From contig JADJQN010000004.1 in NCBI GenBank assembly GCA_016712745.1, positions 520,322 through 584,321 of the forward strand: a stretch of 64,000 nucleotides of DNA, written 5' to 3'. This DNA comes from Sandaracinaceae bacterium. Lineage in GTDB: Bacteria > Myxococcota_A > Polyangia > Polyangiales > JADJQN01. This document shows positions 17,196 through 25,953 of this stretch, piece after piece (within the stretch, counting starts at the first letter, position 1; each line of letters opens with the position of its first letter). Below the pieces are notes generated by a model. That model was not told the origin of the DNA. It searched no databases and saw nothing but the letters and a program-made list of their open reading frames with translations. The translations under genes and the position numbers were made by a program.

Positions 17196-17504
17196 ATGGA
17201 CATTACTCTCGGCCACTACTTAGGGCTTTCGGCCATCATCTTCGGTATCGGCGCCATCGGCTTTCTTACGCGCCGCAACATCCTCATTCAGCTCATGAGC
17301 ATCGAGCTGATGCTCAACTCGGTGAACCTCACACTCATCGCGTTCAACCGTTGGAATCCCGGCAATCACGCTGGGCAAATGTTCGCCTTCTTTGTCATCG
17401 CAGTCGCCGCAGCTGAAGCCGCGGTTGGTCTCGCGATCGTCATCGCTCTTTATCGCTTGAAGAAAAGCGTGCAGAGCGATCACGCCGATTCACTCAAGCA
17501 TTAG
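17196..17504 (+). CDS. nuoK: NADH-quinone oxidoreductase subunit K (NuoK)
   Basis: 102 residues, three membrane helices, normal length. The proton-channel glutamates are present in LMSIELMLNSVNL and AAAEAAVGLAIVIA. The ATG at 17196 follows the nuoJ stop by 4 bases and has GGGGAG upstream. Confidence 0.95.
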   Translation: MDITLGHYLGLSAIIFGIGAIGFLTRRNILIQLMSIELMLNSVNLTLIAFNRWNPGNHAGQMFAFFVIAVAAAEAAVGLAIVIALYRLKKSVQSDHADSLKH

Positions 17505-17518
17505 GACGAGCGCACCTC

Positions 17519-20338
17519 ATGCATTCAGACTTTTTTAGCTTTGGCTTTGATCCGGGACGCCTGCTCCTATGGATTGTGCTCTTGCCGTTGTTCGGCTCCA
17601 TCATCAATGGTCTTGCTGGCAAGTTTGCCTCACGCAAAATGGTCTCGGCTGTCGCCGTCGGTTCCGTCGCCCTTGCGTTCGGCCTCGCCATTGCCTGCTT
17701 CGTGAAGCTCACGATGCTTCGCCACGCGGCCGGCGAAGAAGGCGAGCACGCACGCATCCTTTACACGGCCTACGAATGGTTCAGCGTCAGCGTTGGCAAC
17801 GTCAACGTTCCGATCTTCGTGCGCTTCGTGATGGATCCGCTTTCCGGCGTGATGGCCTTGGTCATCACCGGCATCGGCTTGCTCATCCATATCTACGCGA
17901 CGAGCTACATGAGCGAAGAGCCGGCCTACTACCGCTTCTTCTGTTATCTGAACCTCTTCATGGCCTCCATGTTGATTCTCGTTCTATCGAGCAACATGGC
18001 GCTCATGTTTGTGGGCTGGGAGGGCGTGGGCCTTTGCTCCTACCTTCTCATCGGTTTCTGGTGGGAGAACCCCACCTACGCAGCTGCCGGCAAGAAAGCA
18101 TTCGTCGTCAACCGCATCGGTGACTTCGGTGTGCTCATCGGCATGTTCCTTCTTGTCTACGCCACGCAGTCGTTCGAGTTCGACGCGATTCGGCATGGCG
18201 CTGCCAATCTTTCCGGCGCGACCGAGCTCGCGATTGGCGGCATGGCGCAGGCCGACCATCACTCGATCAACGTCTCGATGGCGACGGTCGCGTGTCTCTT
18301 TCTATTCTTGGGTTGTGCCGGCAAGAGCGCGCAGATCCCGCTCTACGTTTGGTTGCCCGACGCGATGGCTGGCCCCACGCCCGTCTCGGCTCTCATCCAC
18401 GCGGCGACGATGGTCACGGCCGGCGTCTACTTGATCGTGCGCTTGTCGCCCGTCTTCGTGATGTCCCCTGTTGCGATGTCGGTGATCGCGATCATCGGCG
18501 CATCAACGGCGCTTCTCGCGGCGACGATTGCGCTCGTGCAAAACCAAATGAAGAAGATTCTCGCTTACTCCACCGTGAGTCAGCTTGGCTTCATGTTCGC
18601 AGCGGTTGGCGTTGGCGCGTTCTCGGGCGGCTTCTTCCACGTCTTTACGCACGCATTCTTCAAGGCCTGTTTGTTCCTTGGTGCAGGTTCGGTGATGCAC
18701 GCGGTGCATGCGCACGGCGACGCCGACATTCGCGAGCTTGGCGGCATGAAGAAGTTCATGCCGCGCACGCGCATGACCTTCTTGATCAGCTGCTTGGCGA
18801 TTGCCGGCTTCCCGTTGACGAGCGGTTTCTTCTCGAAAGACGACATCCTTCTTGGTGCGGCGTTCGTTGGAACGGGCGCGTGGGCAGACTATCCGTCATG
18901 GGTGGGCTGGCTCGTGCTCGTGATGCTCGTCATCGCGGCGACGATGACCGCGTTCTACATGTTTCGTTTGTATTTCCTCACGTTCGAGGGAGATTTCCGG
19001 GGCGCTCATGGTGAACAACACGCCGCCGCCCCACCCGCACCTAGCCACCCCGGCGTTGAAGGGGCGGCGGAAACGCACGCTCTCGAGGCATCGACTGATG
19101 CCCATGCCGTGGCGCACGATGCGCACGGTCACGACGCGCACGACGATCACGCGCACGGTCACGATGCTCATGGGCACGGCGGACTTCCGCACGAGTCGAA
19201 TGGCGCGATCACGTGGCCGCTCATGATTCTCGCCTTTGGCGCGCTCGCCGTTGGCTTCCTCGGCCTTCCACATTGGGCCCACCTTCCCAACATTTGGGAA
19301 CACTGGCTTGAGCCGGTCTCGGCGCGCCTTCCGGGCGTCGAAACAGAAGCATCCGCGGGCCTCGGCGGAACGATGATGCTCATCGGCACACTCGCCGGTC
19401 TCACCGGCATCGCCATCGCGTACCGCTGGTACATGATGCAGGCCGGCGAAACACCAGCAGCACTCGCCGCACGCTTCCCGCGCCTGCAGGCATTCTTGAT
19501 GGACAAGTGGCGCGTCGATGAGCTCTACGCACGCATCATCATCAAGCCCGCCGAATGGCTTTCGAACTTCTCTTCGGAGTTCGACAAGGTCGCAGTCGAT
19601 GGCGGTCTCACCAAGTTGCCCGCCTTCGCAGCTCAAGCAGGTTCTTGGGCGTTCACGCGGTTGCAGAACGGTCTCGTGTACTCCTACGGCGCAGTGATGG
19701 TCGCGGGCATCGTGGCGATCACGTTCTGGTATTTGATCCCGCATCCGAATCTTCAGTCCGCCGTGCAGGGCGCGGACGTGAAGTATGTCGCAGCGACTGG
19801 CTACGGTTACGAGTATCGCTGGGACGTGGATCTCGAACCGGGCTTCGAGACGAACTGGGACACCAACACGCATGAGATGACCGCGTCGTTCGAACGCGCA
19901 GCCCGCAATCGCGGCGCGGCCGTGATGAACGGTCGCCCGGGCTCACCTCCTCCTGTGATTCAGCTGCGTCACGGCGAGCTCTACGCATTCAACCCGCGCG
20001 ACTTCGCGACGACCGAGTGGATGAAGCCGAATACGGACGGAACCCCGCCGGCGATGACCTGGCAAGACGGCAAGCTCCTGATTCGCGTGAACGACGCAGA
20101 GGTACGCCAAGATGGTTTGCCCACGACGACGCCGACCATTTCGCTCGCGCCTGGGGAGAGCGTCACCATTGGCGGCCGCCTCATTCGTGCGGCTGGCGTG
20201 ATGCGCGGCACTGTCGAAGTGCGCAACGTCTTCGGCTACGTCTCGCGCGAGTCCGTCGAAGTCACCATCGAGAACGCAATGCCCCAAGCCGCCCCGCGCG
20301 GTGCAGAAGCACACGCTGACCTGCGAGGTGGCCTGTGA
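17519..20338 (+). CDS. nuoL: NADH-quinone oxidoreductase subunit L (NuoL), extended
   Basis: 939 residues, far longer than the usual 600-700. The antiporter-like core (residues about 1-745) is complete, including SNMALMFVGWEGVGLCSYLL, the proton-path segment LPDAMAGPTPVSALIHAATM and the C-terminal helix near residue 735. Two additions stand out. A hydrophilic loop at about 505-565 carries many His-Asp/His-Ala/His-Gly pairs. About 195 residues follow the last recognisable helix, with beta-rich wording (PPVIQLRHGELYAF, IRVNDAEVRQDGLP, VTIENAMPQ). The extension stays in frame, and nuoM starts at its stop (TGATG), so it belongs to the protein. Its role is unknown. Confidence 0.93.
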   Translation: MHSDFFSFGFDPGRLLLWIVLLPLFGSIINGLAGKFASRKMVSAVAVGSVALAFGLAIACFVKLTMLRHAAGEEGEHARILYTAYEWFSVSVGNVNVPIFVRFVMDPLSGVMALVITGIGLLIHIYATSYMSEEPAYYRFFCYLNLFMASMLILVLSSNMALMFVGWEGVGLCSYLLIGFWWENPTYAAAGKKAFVVNRIGDFGVLIGMFLLVYATQSFEFDAIRHGAANLSGATELAIGGMAQADHHSINVSMATVACLFLFLGCAGKSAQIPLYVWLPDAMAGPTPVSALIHAATMVTAGVYLIVRLSPVFVMSPVAMSVIAIIGASTALLAATIALVQNQMKKILAYSTVSQLGFMFAAVGVGAFSGGFFHVFTHAFFKACLFLGAGSVMHAVHAHGDADIRELGGMKKFMPRTRMTFLISCLAIAGFPLTSGFFSKDDILLGAAFVGTGAWADYPSWVGWLVLVMLVIAATMTAFYMFRLYFLTFEGDFRGAHGEQHAAAPPAPSHPGVEGAAETHALEASTDAHAVAHDAHGHDAHDDHAHGHDAHGHGGLPHESNGAITWPLMILAFGALAVGFLGLPHWAHLPNIWEHWLEPVSARLPGVETEASAGLGGTMMLIGTLAGLTGIAIAYRWYMMQAGETPAALAARFPRLQAFLMDKWRVDELYARIIIKPAEWLSNFSSEFDKVAVDGGLTKLPAFAAQAGSWAFTRLQNGLVYSYGAVMVAGIVAITFWYLIPHPNLQSAVQGADVKYVAATGYGYEYRWDVDLEPGFETNWDTNTHEMTASFERAARNRGAAVMNGRPGSPPPVIQLRHGELYAFNPRDFATTEWMKPNTDGTPPAMTWQDGKLLIRVNDAEVRQDGLPTTTPTISLAPGESVTIGGRLIRAAGVMRGTVEVRNVFGYVSRESVEVTIENAMPQAAPRGAEAHADLRGGL

Positions 20339-21978
20339 TGAGCCACATTCTTACTCTCCTAGTCGCCGTTCCGATGCTTGGCGCTCTCGCCATTCTCTTC
20401 ATGCCGCGTCAGAACGTGAAGCTGCTTCGCAATTTCAGCGTCGGCATAATGCTTGTCGAGTTCGTCGTCTCGCTCGCGCTTCTTTGGGATCCGACAACGC
20501 AGACGCGCGTGAGCTACGCAGCGTCAGGCTTCATGTTCGTCGAGAACTACAGCTGGGTAGAAAGCCTCGGCATCTCGTACAAAGTCGGCATCGACGGCAT
20601 CTCGCTCTGGCTGATTTTGCTGACGACAGCGCTAACGCCCATCGCGCTCTTCGCGTCGTGGCAATCCATCGATACGAAGATCAAAGAGTTCGCGCTCGCG
20701 TTCTTGCTCCTTGAAGTGGGCATGCTGGGCGCATTCGTCGCACTCGACCTCTTCCTCTTCTACGTGTTCTGGGAGCTGATGCTCGTCCCCATGTACCTCA
20801 TCATCGGCATTTGGGGCGGCAAGGACCGCGTCTATGCCGCGGTGAAGTTCTTCATCTACACGATGGTCGGCAGCGTGCTCATGCTGATCGCGATTTTGTA
20901 CATCGTCGCGCAGTACAAGGGCGTCAGCGGTCACTACTCCTTCGACATTGTGCAGCTCACGCGCTTGAGCCTGCCGCGTACCTCGCAGTTCATCCTGTTC
21001 GCGGCCTTTGGTCTCGCCTTCGCGATCAAGGTGCCGATGTTCCCATTCCACACGTGGTTGCCCGATGCGCACGTGCAAGCGCCAACGGGGGGCTCGGTGA
21101 TTCTGGCCGCTGTGCTTTTGAAGCTCGGTTGCTACGGCTTTTTGCGCTTCGCGATGCCGCTCTTCCCGGTGGCAGCGTTTGAGAGCGCGCCGACCCTCGC
21201 AGTCTTCGCCGTCATCGGCATCATCTACGGCGCTTTCTGTGCGTGGCGCCAGCAGGACGTGAAGAAGTTGGTCGCGTACAGCTCGGTCAGCCATCTCGGC
21301 TTCGTCATGCTCGGGCTCTTCTCGGGCACGACGCAGGGCATCTCAGGCGCGATCCTTCAGATGGTCAGTCACGGCATCTCCACAGGCGCGCTCTTCCTTT
21401 TGGTCGGCGTCATCTACGAACGCCGCCACACGCGTGACCTCGATGCCTTCGGCGGTCTTGCCAAGGTCATGCCGATCTACACGGTGCTCTTCATTATCGT
21501 GACGATGAGCTCGATCGGACTGCCTGGCACCAACGGCTTCATCGGCGAGTTCATGATCTTGAGCTCGACATTCAGCTCTCCGGTCATGCCCTTCGCTCGT
21601 AGCTTTGCACTCTTCGCAGCGACCGGCGTCATTCTCGCCGCCGTCTACATGCTGCATGCAGTACTCAAGATGTTTTGGGGACCGGTCTCGAAGAAAGAGA
21701 ACGAGCATTTGCCCGATCTCACGCGTCGTGAAGCCTATGTCTTGGCGCCGCTCATTCTGTTCGTGTTCTGGATCGGCCTTTTTCCAAACACGTTCTTGAA
21801 GCCGATGGAACCTGCCGTGGAGCGCTACGTCGCAGCCTACGTCGCGCGTCACACGGAAGCGTCGGACGTCGCTACCCTCTCGCCCGATCCGGCAGCGCCG
21901 CCCGGGTCCGGTGAACACGCTGAAAACGCGCCCACCGACGGCCCGCCTGAAGCACGCGCGGCACGAGGTGCACAATGA
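20338..21978 (+). CDS. nuoM: NADH-quinone oxidoreductase subunit M (NuoM)
   Basis: 546 residues, 14 predicted helices. Conserved antiporter residues lie in FYVFWELMLVPMYLIIG (Glu), FAIKVPMFPFHTWLPDAH (Lys) and KKLVAYSSVSHLGFV. The tail after the last helix is Pro/Ala-rich. The ATG shares its first base with the nuoL TGA; a GTG one codon earlier is also possible. Confidence 0.95.
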   Translation: MSHILTLLVAVPMLGALAILFMPRQNVKLLRNFSVGIMLVEFVVSLALLWDPTTQTRVSYAASGFMFVENYSWVESLGISYKVGIDGISLWLILLTTALTPIALFASWQSIDTKIKEFALAFLLLEVGMLGAFVALDLFLFYVFWELMLVPMYLIIGIWGGKDRVYAAVKFFIYTMVGSVLMLIAILYIVAQYKGVSGHYSFDIVQLTRLSLPRTSQFILFAAFGLAFAIKVPMFPFHTWLPDAHVQAPTGGSVILAAVLLKLGCYGFLRFAMPLFPVAAFESAPTLAVFAVIGIIYGAFCAWRQQDVKKLVAYSSVSHLGFVMLGLFSGTTQGISGAILQMVSHGISTGALFLLVGVIYERRHTRDLDAFGGLAKVMPIYTVLFIIVTMSSIGLPGTNGFIGEFMILSSTFSSPVMPFARSFALFAATGVILAAVYMLHAVLKMFWGPVSKKENEHLPDLTRREAYVLAPLILFVFWIGLFPNTFLKPMEPAVERYVAAYVARHTEASDVATLSPDPAAPPGSGEHAENAPTDGPPEARAARGAQ

Positions 21979-23501
21979 TCCCGGCGTGGCTCTACTACGG
22001 CTCGCCGCTTGTGTGGCTCATCTTCGCTGGCCTTGCGTTGATGATGGCCGATGCGTTCTATCCCGTTACGCCTGAGCCGATTTCGACGCCCGCTCAACGT
22101 CAGCGTCGTCCGGAGCTAGCCATGATCACGACGGTGATCTTGGTTGTCGCAGGAAGCCTTTCGTTTGCGTTGTGGTTCGCGGGCGTTCCCGATCATGCGC
22201 CGCGCCTCTTCGGCAACTACCTCGCGGTCGATCATCTCTCACTGGTGATGGATATCGTTATCGTCGCGGGCGCGGTCTTCTCCGTGCTGCTTGCTGGCGG
22301 CTATTTGCATGAGCACGAGATCGAGCGCGGCGAGTTCTACCCGCTCATTCTTTTCACCGCGTTTGGCGCGATGATTCTTGCGCGTGCGACCGACCTTCTC
22401 AGCATCTTCATCGGGCTCGAGACCATGTCGCTCGGCGTGTACACGTTGGTTGCGTTTCGTCGCACCAGCCCGCGCTCGGCGGAAGGCGCCCTCAAGTATT
22501 TCCTGCTCGGCTCGTTCGCAGCCGCGATTCTTCTCTTCGGTAGCGCACTTTTGTACGGCGCAACCGGTCACACGGATCTCGTTGGTATCGCGGAGGCCAT
22601 CAAGACCCAGCACGCTGACGTGATGCTGGTCATCTTCGGCTTGCTGATGGTGATTATCGGCCTCGCCTTCAAGGTGAGCGCGGTTCCGTTCCACATGTGG
22701 ACGCCTGACGCGTACGAAGGCGCTATCACGCCGGTGACAACGTTTATGAGCGTCGCGGTAAAAGCCGCAGCCTTCGCGGTACTCACGCGCGTTCTTGTCG
22801 TCAGCTTCTCCGATCCGCTCACGTCGAGCACCGCCACCGGATGGCCGCCCGTTCTCGCCGGCCTCGCGGCTGTGACGATGCTCTTCGGCAACCTAGCCGC
22901 GGTCGTGCAGTCGAGCGTGAAGCGCATGCTCGCCTACTCGTCGATTGCGCATGCCGGTTACATCCTTATCGGTCTCGTCGCGGCGCAGAAGATTGGCGCG
23001 GTCGGTGTCTCGTCCGTGCTCTTTTACTTGATGGCCTACACGGCATCGAACGCGCTCGCCTTCGGGTCCTTGATCTTGATGGGCTCGCATGGCCGTGAAG
23101 CGGTGAGCTATGAAGATCTCGCGGGCGTGGGCCGCCGCCATCCCATGGCTGCATTGCCATTCATCATCGCAATGCTTTCGTTGATGGGCTTTCCGCCCAC
23201 CGGTGGATTCTTCGCCAAGTACTACGTGCTCAGCGCCGCGGTGCAGGCGGGCGGCGGCATGGTCTGGCTTGCGGTGCTTGGTGTGCTCACGTCGGTGATG
23301 GGCGCGTTCTATTACCTGCGCGTCATCGTTTACATGTTCATGAAAGAGCCGAAGGAAGGCGCGCCGATCGCGATTCCTATGAAGTCCGGGTACGTGGTTG
23401 TCGCGCTCGCGCTGGCTGCCGTTCTCGTTGTGGCGATGGGCCTCGTGCCCTCGTACTTCCTGCACATGCCGCTCGAGGCCGCTCAACATCTGATGCCCTG
23501 A
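21975..23501 (+). CDS. nuoN: NADH-quinone oxidoreductase subunit N (NuoN)
   Basis: 508 residues, full-length antiporter-like subunit: FIGLETMSLGVYTLVAF with the conserved Glu, AFKVSAVPFHMWTPDAYEGA with the Lys, and VKRMLAYSSIAHAGYIL. It overlaps nuoM by 4 bases and closes the nuo run; the following lipoprotein gene starts 1 base after its stop. Confidence 0.95.
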   Translation: MIPAWLYYGSPLVWLIFAGLALMMADAFYPVTPEPISTPAQRQRRPELAMITTVILVVAGSLSFALWFAGVPDHAPRLFGNYLAVDHLSLVMDIVIVAGAVFSVLLAGGYLHEHEIERGEFYPLILFTAFGAMILARATDLLSIFIGLETMSLGVYTLVAFRRTSPRSAEGALKYFLLGSFAAAILLFGSALLYGATGHTDLVGIAEAIKTQHADVMLVIFGLLMVIIGLAFKVSAVPFHMWTPDAYEGAITPVTTFMSVAVKAAAFAVLTRVLVVSFSDPLTSSTATGWPPVLAGLAAVTMLFGNLAAVVQSSVKRMLAYSSIAHAGYILIGLVAAQKIGAVGVSSVLFYLMAYTASNALAFGSLILMGSHGREAVSYEDLAGVGRRHPMAALPFIIAMLSLMGFPPTGGFFAKYYVLSAAVQAGGGMVWLAVLGVLTSVMGAFYYLRVIVYMFMKEPKEGAPIAIPMKSGYVVVALALAAVLVVAMGLVPSYFLHMPLEAAQHLMP

Positions 23502-23502
23502 T

Positions 23503-24354
23503 ATGCGTTGGTCGATGTACGCAACATTCGGGTGCATCTTTCTGGCGGGCTGCTCCTCGTGCGGCGAGCAGAACGCGTCGAGCCCCACCGAGAGCGGTAG
23601 CGGCGCGAGTATCACGCCGGCACAACCGCCGCCGCCGGCCGCACCGCGCTTCGCGACTGTGGAAGGCCGCATCACCATTGCCCCTGGCACGCAGGCGCCC
23701 TCGCTTCCAGTCGCGATGATTCCGCGCCACGGCGATGCGCCCGCTCCGGATTTCTGCTCGCCGCCGCGCACGACCGATCGCCAGCTCGTGCGCCTCGCCG
23801 AAGATGGTCACGGCTTGATGGGCGTTGTGGTCACCGCGGCCGACTTCGAAGGCGCGAACCAACCCACACACGAGCCACGCGTCCACGACCTTACGATTCA
23901 CGATTGCCGTCTCGTGCCCTCGATGATCGACGCAACTGCGGGTGACACGTTGCGTTTGCACAACGACGACGACTTTCCGTTTTTGCCGAGCATGTCGGCC
24001 GGTGGAATGACGCAAGCGCTTATCAAAGGGCAGACGCGCGACATTCCACTCACACGCGGCGGAAGCCAAATGCTCGGCTGCGGCGCGTTCGGACCTATGT
24101 GTGGGCGCGCGGATGTACTCGTGCTCAATCACCCAGTGCACGCCACCAGCAACGCGAGTGGTCAGTTCCGCATCGCGCAGGCGCCCGCTGGTGAAGAGAT
24201 CACACTGCACGCCGTTGCGCTCATGTACCAGACCAACACAATCACGGTGACGCTGCAGCCTGGCGAAACGCGCCACGTGGATTTCGTACTGACACCGGCC
24301 CCATTCCCGGAACCCGCGCCCGCAGCGCATCCGAATCAGCCCACGATGTTCTAA
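23503..24354 (+). CDS. Lipoprotein with plastocyanin-like domain
   Basis: 283 residues with lipobox LAGC (Cys17) followed by a Pro/Ser-rich linker. The central part (about 45-170) resembles the cupredoxin-like domain of putative methylamine-utilisation and plastocyanin-like proteins (HDCRLVPSMIDATAGDTLRL, HNDDDFPFLPSM). A C-terminal beta-sandwich recalls carboxypeptidase-regulatory-like domains (NASGQFRIAQAPAGEEITL, ETRHVDFVL). Several His and Cys could bind a metal, but the exact copper motif is not certain. It is coupled to nuoN by 1 base of spacing, which suggests a periplasmic role linked to respiration (inference). Confidence 0.65.
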   Translation: MRWSMYATFGCIFLAGCSSCGEQNASSPTESGSGASITPAQPPPPAAPRFATVEGRITIAPGTQAPSLPVAMIPRHGDAPAPDFCSPPRTTDRQLVRLAEDGHGLMGVVVTAADFEGANQPTHEPRVHDLTIHDCRLVPSMIDATAGDTLRLHNDDDFPFLPSMSAGGMTQALIKGQTRDIPLTRGGSQMLGCGAFGPMCGRADVLVLNHPVHATSNASGQFRIAQAPAGEEITLHAVALMYQTNTITVTLQPGETRHVDFVLTPAPFPEPAPAAHPNQPTMF

Positions 24355-24391
24355 GCGGGGGGGGGTCCGGCTCGAATCAGGCCACCTCAGA

Positions 24392-25675
24392 TTGCGCGTG
24401 GCACCGCGTCGCTTAGTTGAGCCTTCGCCTCTTGTGACGTTGCGCGTCGACGGGAAGAAAGTTCCCGCACGCGAAGGCGAGTCCGTGGCGGTTGCGCTAT
24501 ACGCCTCGGGCCGCACGGTATTTGGACGAAGCGTGAAGTATCATCGCCCGCGCGGGCCGAGTTGCTTCAGCGGCAAGTGTGATGGCTGCCTGATGCGTGT
24601 CGATGGCATCGGCAATGTAATGACCTGTCAGGTGCCAGCGCGCGAAGGACTCGTTGTCGAAACGCAGAACGTGGTTGGCAGTGCCAAGAACGATCTTCTG
24701 GCTGCGACCGACTGGTTCTTTCCCAACGGAATGAATCATCACGAGATGTTCACGGCATGGAAGCCGCTCAACCAAGTGATGCAAAAGATTGCGCGCCGCA
24801 TCGCAGGTATCGGTGAGTTGCCGAGTGAAGCAGTTGCCGCGATGAAGTCCATTGAAGAGAGCTGTGATGTGCTGGTCGTCGGTGCGGGTCCCGCGGGGCT
24901 AATCGCCGCGCGCGAGTGCGCCAGAGCTGGCCTATCGACGACGGTTGTGGGCGATGCAGCGGTAGCGGGCGGACATCTCGCTTATCACTGCGACGAAGGC
25001 GCGCGCGCGCGCGGCAGGTCCTTGGCGGATGCCGCATTGGCAAGCGGAGTGCGCTTTCTTCTCGCGCACACAGCGGTTGGTGTTTACGACGGACTCGTGC
25101 TGGTCGATGGCGCAAACGGCGTGCATGAGATCCGCCCACGAAGACTTGTTCTTGCCACCGGCTCGCACGAAGGCGCACTTGCCATCGAAGGCGCAGATCT
25201 GCCGAGTGTCATGGGCGTTCGCGCCATGAGCATTCTGCTCCATGCAGGCGTGGTCGCAGGCGAGAGTGTCGTGGTGGTGGGTGATGAGCCGCTCGCTGCG
25301 TCTCTGGCCGCGGCGCTCACGGAGGCCGGCGTGCGCGTGCAGCGGATGGCCGCGAACGAGATCGAGGCAATACATGGCCGCGCGCGCGCCAAGTCGGTGA
25401 GCTTTCGTCGTGGTGATAAATCGGCCTCCATCGATTGCGATGCCGTGGCGCTCGCAGCCCCGCTTTCTGCCGCGTACGAGTTGCCGTCGCAGGCAGGGGC
25501 CAAGGTGCTGTGGCAGAAGAACCGATTCGTGGTCGATGCGAGCCGCGATGACGGTGCTGCGGGATCTGCGTTCGTGCGTGTCGTTGGCGAGTGCACGGGC
25601 CTTGAAGACTTCGCAGACATCGAAGGTCAAGCGTCGCGCGCCGCCGCACGTATACGCGAGGAGCTCACCACATGA
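24392..25675 (+). CDS. Fused 2Fe-2S ferredoxin / FAD-NAD oxidoreductase (oxidase alpha-like subunit)
   Basis: 427 residues. The N-terminal 2Fe-2S domain (Fer2_4 type, about 12-100) contains FSGKCDGCLMRVDG and a distal Cys in MTCQVP. A pyridine-nucleotide-disulfide oxidoreductase domain follows with VVGAGPAGLIAAREC and LVLATGSHEGALAI. This matches the front half of heterotetrameric sarcosine oxidase alpha, or HcnA plus HcnB of hydrogen cyanide synthase, or the opine oxidase A subunit. The C-terminal BFD iron-sulfur domain is encoded by the next gene instead. The TTG at 24392 or GTG at 24398 is the start. The overlap with the next gene shows an operon. The substrate is unknown. Confidence 0.8.
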   Translation: MRVAPRRLVEPSPLVTLRVDGKKVPAREGESVAVALYASGRTVFGRSVKYHRPRGPSCFSGKCDGCLMRVDGIGNVMTCQVPAREGLVVETQNVVGSAKNDLLAATDWFFPNGMNHHEMFTAWKPLNQVMQKIARRIAGIGELPSEAVAAMKSIEESCDVLVVGAGPAGLIAARECARAGLSTTVVGDAAVAGGHLAYHCDEGARARGRSLADAALASGVRFLLAHTAVGVYDGLVLVDGANGVHEIRPRRLVLATGSHEGALAIEGADLPSVMGVRAMSILLHAGVVAGESVVVVGDEPLAASLAAALTEAGVRVQRMAANEIEAIHGRARAKSVSFRRGDKSASIDCDAVALAAPLSAAYELPSQAGAKVLWQKNRFVVDASRDDGAAGSAFVRVVGECTGLEDFADIEGQASRAAARIREELTT

Positions 25676-25953
25676 GCGACAAGATCATGGCGTGCCGCTG
25701 CGAAGACGTGACGGTGCACGAGATTGAAGAGGCGATTGCGCGCGGGCATCGTGATCTCGAATCCGTAAAACGGTACACAGGACTGGGTACCGGCTGGTGC
25801 CAAGGAAAGCAGTGTGCACGCTTGTGCGCGGCGCTCTTGGTGGAGAAGGGCGGCGAGCCGCCTTCATCGCCCATCACACCGCGACCACCTTATCGTCCGG
25901 TGTCACTCGCGCATCTCGCGCAGCTCTCGCTCCAGAAGGAGCGTGGCGGATGA
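25672..25953 (+). CDS. BFD-like 2Fe-2S-binding protein
   Basis: 93 residues. Four cysteines in a BFD arrangement (MACRCED and GWCQGKQC) mark a bacterioferritin-associated-ferredoxin-like 2Fe-2S domain, the part that in sarcosine/opine oxidase alpha chains sits at the C terminus of the FAD subunit. Here it is a separate small gene between the two flavoprotein subunits, overlapping both by 4 bases. It likely relays electrons between the flavins. Confidence 0.85.
   Translation: MSDKIMACRCEDVTVHEIEEAIARGHRDLESVKRYTGLGTGWCQGKQCARLCAALLVEKGGEPPSSPITPRPPYRPVSLAHLAQLSLQKERGG

Noticed and set aside
24357..24365. Run of nine G upstream of the oxidase operon as a phase-variable tract
   Set aside because: It lies after the lipoprotein stop and before any credible start, so length change would not alter a reading frame; it may only mark a sequencing-prone spot.
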